Assembly (NCBI GenBank): GCA_004020545.1
Contig: SAQE01000020.1
Location: forward strand, 26,112 to 90,111
Direction: 5' to 3'
Source of the DNA: Mesorhizobium sp.
Lineage (GTDB): Bacteria; Pseudomonadota; Alphaproteobacteria; Rhizobiales; Rhizobiaceae
DNA: 64,000 nt
In this document: positions 59,434-64,000 of the stretch, piece after piece
How positions within the stretch are numbered: position 1 is the stretch's first letter
Layout: each line of letters begins with the position of its first letter
Position numbers and translations under genes: made by a program
The notes under the pieces: generated by a model
Told to the model about the DNA's origin: nothing
The model's input: the letters and a program-made list of their open reading frames with translations, nothing else
Database searches by the model: none

Positions 59434-60966
59434 ATGAGCAGCAGCTTCTACAGAAAGGCGATCGGCGCCGAGACCATCGGCATGACCATGCGTTTCGGCG
59501 CATTCACCGCGCTGGACGATGTCTCCATCAAGGTGCCGGCCGGCTCGTTCCATGCCTTGCTCGGCGAGAACGGCGCCGGCAAGTCGACGCTGGTCAAATG
59601 CATGATGGGTTTTTACCACCCGACGTCGGGCGACATGCTGGTCGACGGACGCGAGGTGACGATCGCCAGCCCCAGGGATGCCTCGGCGCTCGGCCTCGGC
59701 ATGGTCTATCAGCATTTTACGCTCGTGCCTTCGCTGACGGGCGCCGAGAACCTGGTCATCTCACGTGAGAAGGTGCCCGGCGTCATCGACTGGCGAAAGG
59801 AGCGCGGCGCGCTTGCCGCCTTCATGAGCGGCATGCCGTTCAAAGTGCCGCTCGACGTCAAGGTGGCCGAACTCGCCGCCGGAGAGAAGCAGAAGCTGGA
59901 GATCATCAAGCAGCTTTATCTCGGCCGCAATTTTCTGGTGCTGGACGAGCCGACATCCGTGCTTACCCCAGGCGAGGCGCAGGAAGTGCTCGGCCTGGTG
60001 CGCGACATGACGAAGGCCGGCGACCTCACCGTGCTGATGATCTCGCACAAGTTCCATGAGGTCACGGCATTCGCCGACGACATCACGGTGCTGCGCAAGG
60101 GCAGACTCACCGGGACCGGGAAGGTCTCGGATCTTTCGCACAGGGAGATGGCCACGATGATGATCGGCGACCAGCCGATCGCCGCGCTCGACAGCCGCGC
60201 CGAGCCGAGGCCGGACGCTGAGATCGTGCTCAAGGTGAAGGCGCTGAAGGCGCCGGACCGCACCGGCCTCAAGTCGATCGACATCGCGGATCTCGGCGTG
60301 CGCTCGGGCGAGATCGTCGGCATCGCCGGCATTTCCGGCAATGGTCAGAAGGAATTCCTGGAAGTGCTGGCCGGGCAGCGCGCTCGCGAAGCTGGCGAGG
60401 TCATGGTTCGCGGCACGGCCTATGCGGCAACCCGCGCCGAGGCGCGCGCGCTCAATGTGCGCCTGATCCCGGAGGAGCCGCTGAAGAATGCCTGCGCGCC
60501 AAGGATGACCGTGGCCGAGAACATCGCCTTCCGTACCTTCGACGTGGATGGTAGCGGCAAGCCGGTGAGTTGGATCAGCGCCGGTGCCATCAAATCCTTC
60601 AGCGCCCGCCTGGTCGAGCAGTTCAAGGTCAAAACCGCATCGCTCTCGTCGCCGATCGCGTCGCTGTCGGGCGGCAATGTGCAGCGCGCGGTGCTCGCCC
60701 GCGAATTGACGGGCGAGGTCGACCTGCTGATCGTCTCCAACCCCTGCTTCGGCCTCGATTTCTCCGCCGTCGCCGAAATCCGCGCCCGCATCATGAAGGC
60801 GCGCAATGCGGGGGCCGCGGTGCTGTTGATGTCGGAAGACCTCGATGAACTCCTGGAGCTATCCGACCGCATCCTCGTCATGTCCGATGGCGCGCTGGTC
60901 TACGAGGCCCCGATCGCCCAAGCGAGCGTCCAGACCATCGGCGAGCACATGGCGGGGCACCACTGA
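59434..60966 (+). CDS. ABC transporter ATP-binding protein, double domain (BMP/nucleoside type)
   Basis: 510-residue tandem ATPase energising the two permeases. Domain 1 has Walker [10 protein letters not shown], a signature region near [11 protein letters not shown] and Walker [10 protein letters not shown]. Domain 2 has GISGNGQKE in place of Walker A and [10 protein letters not shown] as signature, the asymmetric pattern normal for this family. The start ATG at 59434 has GAGGA upstream. The stop overlaps the next start (ATGA-like). Cytoplasmic face of the inner membrane. Confidence 0.93.
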   Translation: MSSSFYRKAIGAETIGMTMRFGAFTALDDVSIKVPAGSFHALLGENGAGKSTLVKCMMGFYHPTSGDMLVDGREVTIASPRDASALGLGMVYQHFTLVPSLTGAENLVISREKVPGVIDWRKERGALAAFMSGMPFKVPLDVKVAELAAGEKQKLEIIKQLYLGRNFLVLDEPTSVLTPGEAQEVLGLVRDMTKAGDLTVLMISHKFHEVTAFADDITVLRKGRLTGTGKVSDLSHREMATMMIGDQPIAALDSRAEPRPDAEIVLKVKALKAPDRTGLKSIDIADLGVRSGEIVGIAGISGNGQKEFLEVLAGQRAREAGEVMVRGTAYAATRAEARALNVRLIPEEPLKNACAPRMTVAENIAFRTFDVDGSGKPVSWISAGAIKSFSARLVEQFKVKTASLSSPIASLSGGNVQRAVLARELTGEVDLLIVSNPCFGLDFSAVAEIRARIMKARNAGAAVLLMSEDLDELLELSDRILVMSDGALVYEAPIAQASVQTIGEHMAGHH

Positions 60967-61634
60967 TGGCGGAAATCGACGCACTGCCGTTCGCCTTTGT
61001 CTTCAGGCCAGAAACGACGGCGCTCATCGTCATCGACATGCAGCGCGACTTCGCCGAGCCGGGGGGCTTCGGCGCCAGTCTTGGCAACGACGTCAGCCGG
61101 GTCACGGCGATCGTGCCGACGGTGAAGCGGCTGATCGAGGGTTTTCGCGTCGCCGGCCTGCCGGTGATCCACACCATGGAGTGCCACAGGCCCGACCTTT
61201 CGGACCTGCCACCGGCCAAGCGTGATCGCGGCGATCCGTCGATCCGGATCGGTGACGTCGGCCCAATGGGCCGCGTGCTGATCGCCGGCGAGCCAGGCAC
61301 GGCGATCCTCGATGAGCTCGCGCCTCGACGCGGCGAGATCGTCATCGAGAAGCCCGGCAAGGGTGCCTTCTACGCGACCAGCCTCAGCGATAATCTGAAG
61401 CGGATCGGCGCCCGGCAGTTGGTCTTTGCAGGCGTGACGACCGAGGTCTGCGTGCAGACGACGATGCGCGAGGCCAACGACCGCGGCTATGAGTGTCTGG
61501 TCGCCGAAGACGCGACGGAGAGCTACTTTCCCGAATTCAAGGCTGCCGCGCTCGCTATGATCAGGGCGCAAGGCGCGATCGTCGGCTGGACGGCGACCAC
61601 CGACCAGGTGCTCGAGGGAATTGCGAATGCCTAA
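60966..61634 (+). CDS. Second isochorismatase-like cysteine hydrolase
   Basis: 222 residues, same superfamily as BiuH but clearly divergent. Catalytic residues Asp24 (IVIDMQRDF), Lys129 (EKPGKGAF) and Cys162 (TTEVCVQTT) are present. It starts at the last base of the ATPase gene and overlaps the cupin gene by eight bases. A related cysteine hydrolase, TrtA, splits triuret to a carboxybiuret that decays to biuret; this protein could have that role upstream of BiuH, but sequence alone does not show it. Other ureides are possible. Confidence 0.85.
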   Translation: MAEIDALPFAFVFRPETTALIVIDMQRDFAEPGGFGASLGNDVSRVTAIVPTVKRLIEGFRVAGLPVIHTMECHRPDLSDLPPAKRDRGDPSIRIGDVGPMGRVLIAGEPGTAILDELAPRRGEIVIEKPGKGAFYATSLSDNLKRIGARQLVFAGVTTEVCVQTTMREANDRGYECLVAEDATESYFPEFKAAALAMIRAQGAIVGWTATTDQVLEGIANA

Positions 61635-61977
61635 TCTTGCCTTTGCCGGCCTCGTCGACGGCGGCTGGCGCGATCTGGCGTTCGAGCCCTTCCGCGACGG
61701 CGTGACGGTGCACTGGCTTCTCACGGGCGGGCCGGTCGAACCGTCCGTAGCGGTCCTTAAATACCAGCCGGGCGCCGGTGTGCCGCGCCACCGTCATGCC
61801 GGGCTGGAGACCATCGTTGTCCTGGAAGGCACACAGAGCGACGAGAATGGCGACTATCCCGCGGGCAGCGTGGTCCTCAACCCGGTCGGCACCGAACATT
61901 CGGTGTGGACGAAGGACGGCTGCGTCGTGCTGATCCAATGGAGCCTGCCGGTGATCTTTCTGGGGGAGACGAAATGA
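61627..61977 (+). CDS. Cupin-domain protein
   Basis: 116-residue single cupin like the ChrR/anti-sigma C-terminal type: metal motif [19 protein letters not shown] with the family's two His and Glu, and the second His in VGTEHSVW. I use the ATG at 61627 with GAGGG eight bases upstream. It overlaps the hydrolase before it and ends overlapping atzF (ATGA), so it is a fixed operon member. It could be a sensor or an isomerase/decarboxylase-like accessory enzyme; its role is unknown. Confidence 0.85.
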   Translation: MPNLAFAGLVDGGWRDLAFEPFRDGVTVHWLLTGGPVEPSVAVLKYQPGAGVPRHRHAGLETIVVLEGTQSDENGDYPAGSVVLNPVGTEHSVWTKDGCVVLIQWSLPVIFLGETK

Positions 61978-63779
61978 GCGACATCCGCTTCGACATAGCA
62001 AGCCTGCACGCCGCCTATCGGAGCGGCACGGGCATAGCCGAGGTGATCGACACGATCTTTGCCCGAGCCGAAGCGGCCGACGACCCCGGCATCTTCATCC
62101 ACCTTGCGACAAGGGCCGAGCTGCTGACGCAGGCCGAGGCGCTCGGCCCGTTCGATCCTGTGGCGAAGCCGCTCTGGGGCATCCCTTTTGCCGTCAAGGA
62201 CAACATCGACGTCGCCGGCATGGCGACGACGGCCGCCTGCGCCGAATATGTCTATACGCCGGACAAGGACGCCACGGTGGTGGCGCGGCTGAAGGCGGCC
62301 GGCGCCCTGGTCATCGGCAAGACCAATCTCGACCAGTTCGCCACCGGTCTTGTCGGTGTGCGCACGCCCTGGCCGATCCCAAGGAACGCGATCGATCCAA
62401 GGCTGGTGCCGGGCGGCTCCTCGTCGGGCTCGGCGGTGGCAACGGCGCGTGGCATCGTTTCCTTCGCGCTCGGCACGGATACCGCCGGCTCCGGTCGCAT
62501 TCCGGCCGGCCTCAACAACATTGTCGGGCTGAAGCCCACCGTCGGCTCGCTCTCGACGACAGGGGTGGTGCCGGCCTGCCGGACGCTCGACTGCGTCTCG
62601 GTTTTCGCGCTGACTGTCGACGACGCCTATGCGGCGTTCGGCGTCGCCTCCGGCTTCGATCCGACTGATCCCTATTCGAAATCCGTGCCCGCCGCTCCAC
62701 TACGACTTCGCCCGCCGGCGCTGACGGTCGGCATTCCCGCGAGCGCGGACCGCAAATTCTTCGGCGACGCCTCGATGCAGGCAGGTTTCGAGGCCGCGCT
62801 TGTCGCGCTGGAAGCGATGGGAGCCAGACTGGTGGAGATACCTTTCGGCGACTTCTACGCCGCCGCCGATCTCCTCTACGAAGGCGCCTGGGTGGCCGAG
62901 CGCTATGCGGCGATCCGCGATTTCTTCGAGGCGAACGAAGCAGCACTTCATCCGGTAACGCGCAAGATCATCGGCGGCGCCAGAACCCTTTCGGCAGCCG
63001 ACGCCTTCCGCGGCCTCTATGCCTTGCAGGCCTACAAGGCCCAGCTCGCTCCCGTCATAGCCTCCGTCGATCTGTTCTGCGTGCCGACCGCGCCGACCCA
63101 CTATGCCGTCGATGCGGTGCTTGCCGATCCGATCGCCACCAACAGCCGGCTGGGCACCTACACCAACTTCGTCAATCTGCTCGACATGTGCGGCATCGCC
63201 GTGCCTACCGGCACGCGCGACGACGGCCTGCCGATGAGCGTGACCCTGCTTGCTTCCGCCGGACGGGACGGGCTCGTTGCGGCGGTCGCGCGCGATCTCC
63301 ATGCCGCGAGCGGTCTCTCTCTCGGCGCAACCGGATGGCGGCAGCCGATTGCCCGAGCTGCTGCCGCATCGGCCGAAGGCGGCATCGAGCTGGTGGTGGT
63401 CGGCGCGCACCTCTCGGGCATGCCGCTCAACGGTCAGTTGAAGGACCTCGGTGCGTGTTTCTGCAGGACGGCGAGGACCGCGCCCATTTACAAACTCTAC
63501 GAGCTTGCCGGCCAGACCCCGCCGAAGCCGGGACTGGTCCGAGTCGACAATGGCGGCGCGGCCATCGAGGTCGAAGTTTGGCGCCTCTGCGCCGACGCCT
63601 TCGGCCGTTTCGTCGCCGCCATCCCGCCGCCGCTCGGCATAGGCACCATCGAGCTCGACGACGGCACCTCGGCGAAAGGCTTCCTGGCAGAGTCAGCAGG
63701 TCTGTCGGCGGCGACGGACATCTCTGCCTACCGCGGTTGGCGCAGCTACGTTGGTCGCGATGTAAATACGGCCCGCTAG
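61974..63779 (+). CDS. atzF: Allophanate hydrolase
   Basis: Amidase-signature enzyme that hydrolyses allophanate toward ammonia and CO2. 601 residues, the normal size of two-domain AtzF. Catalytic Lys75 (AVKDNIDVAG), cis-Ser149 in GGSSSGSAVATA and nucleophile Ser173 in TDTAGSGRIPAG are all present. The C-terminal domain (about 465-600) with VVVGAHLSGMPLNGQL is the AtzF-type region that acts on the decarboxylated intermediate. GGGGGAG precedes the ATG. Final enzyme of the biuret pathway and last gene of the operon in view. The AtzE/GatA alternatives lack this C-terminal domain. Confidence 0.95.
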   Translation: MSDIRFDIASLHAAYRSGTGIAEVIDTIFARAEAADDPGIFIHLATRAELLTQAEALGPFDPVAKPLWGIPFAVKDNIDVAGMATTAACAEYVYTPDKDATVVARLKAAGALVIGKTNLDQFATGLVGVRTPWPIPRNAIDPRLVPGGSSSGSAVATARGIVSFALGTDTAGSGRIPAGLNNIVGLKPTVGSLSTTGVVPACRTLDCVSVFALTVDDAYAAFGVASGFDPTDPYSKSVPAAPLRLRPPALTVGIPASADRKFFGDASMQAGFEAALVALEAMGARLVEIPFGDFYAAADLLYEGAWVAERYAAIRDFFEANEAALHPVTRKIIGGARTLSAADAFRGLYALQAYKAQLAPVIASVDLFCVPTAPTHYAVDAVLADPIATNSRLGTYTNFVNLLDMCGIAVPTGTRDDGLPMSVTLLASAGRDGLVAAVARDLHAASGLSLGATGWRQPIARAAAASAEGGIELVVVGAHLSGMPLNGQLKDLGACFCRTARTAPIYKLYELAGQTPPKPGLVRVDNGGAAIEVEVWRLCADAFGRFVAAIPPPLGIGTIELDDGTSAKGFLAESAGLSAATDISAYRGWRSYVGRDVNTAR

Positions 63780-63923
63780 TCTACTCATGTTCCCTGTCAA
63801 GCAGAGGACGAGAGGAGATCGGCTGCTTGGCAGGTTTGCGAAGCAGTCTGATCGGCTGAAGCTGCACAGGGCTGGGGGTGGAGCTCAGAGACGACGGTTG
63901 ATCAGACTCTCATCCGCGGGTTG

Positions 63924-63967
63924 GGTACCGGCCTTCCGTGTCTTCGGTACCGGCCTTCCGTGTCTTC
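63924..63967 (+). repeat. Perfect tandem duplication, 2 x 22 bases
   Basis: A 22-base unit beginning GGTACCGGCCTTCC and ending GTGTCTTC is repeated exactly once, back to back, in the non-coding region after atzF. Two copies with no variation suggest a recent slippage or a regulatory pair. No terminator was recognised in 63780-64000. Confidence 0.85.
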
Positions 63968-64000
63968 GTCTCGGGGCTGTCCTCGGTCTAGAGGGCGGGC

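Noticed and set aside
60300-60420. Missing Walker A Lys in the second ATPase domain (GISGNGQKE)
   Set aside because: This asymmetry is normal for nucleoside/BMP-type double ATPases, so it is not a defect.
1-64000. CRISPR arrays, rRNA genes, complete IS elements, riboswitches
   Set aside because: I found no spaced direct-repeat array, rRNA-like sequence, transposase motif or recognisable riboswitch on reading both strands; short riboswitches could be missed by eye.

Overview
The window looks like chromosome of a high-GC alphaproteobacterium of the Hyphomicrobiales (Rhizobiales), most likely Mesorhizobium or a close relative in the Phyllobacteriaceae. Reasons are the GC-rich coding style, a fused NarK, the order narKGHJI plus parvulin and norEFCBQD plus hemN, rhizobial PrsDE/ExoF-like proteins, and a palindromic element at 35677-35726 of a kind I recall from Mesorhizobium intergenic DNA. 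This placement is inferred without any database search. No complete insertion sequence, CRISPR array, rRNA or intact tRNA gene was seen.

Left part (1-18.1 kb), anaerobic nitrate and nitric-oxide respiration. A truncated double NarK is followed by narGHJI in overlapping array, a cytoplasmic parvulin, an unrecognised 91-aa protein and a DUF2478 protein. The norEFCBQD genes encode cytochrome-c NO reductase and its assembly factors, with CRP/FNR-type (NnrR-like) palindromes before norE and norC. Oxygen-independent hemN lies convergently at the end. A 51-aa membrane protein on the minus strand shares the norE promoter region.

Middle (18.2-46.4 kb), secretion and polysaccharide. A type I secretion pair (PrsE/PrsD-like) is divergent from an RTX protein with a barrel-like catalytic region, probably its substrate. 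Then comes an exopolysaccharide locus: GT4, Wzy-like polymerase, AsnB-like amidotransferase, Wzc-like co-polymerase with a broken P-loop, methyltransferase, P-loop NTPase, Wzx flippase and GT2. An inserted regulatory block follows (solo LuxR regulator, HWE histidine kinase, NarL-type response regulator). The locus continues with a sugar nucleotidyltransferase, DegT aminotransferase, initiating sugar transferase, LegB-like dehydratase, secreted beta-propeller, ExoF-like export protein and PrmC-like methyltransferase. The enzyme set suggests a short repeat unit containing an amino-deoxy sugar.

46.4-54.0 kb, an unusual minus-strand operon: NRPS-like protein (A-T-TE), NAD-synthetase-like protein, a second AsnB, an acyl-AMP ligase and a free acyl carrier protein. 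This is my best candidate for an undescribed biosynthetic system. It may make a small amide or an acyl/amide decoration of the polysaccharide.

54.3-64.0 kb: a 3' fragment of a tRNA-Arg gene (candidate att site), then a GntR regulator divergent from a transport and catabolic operon. That operon holds a BMP-type ABC transporter, a biuret hydrolase that closely matches BiuH as I remember it, a second cysteine hydrolase, a cupin, and allophanate hydrolase AtzF. Together they would import biuret-like ureides and release ammonia and CO2.
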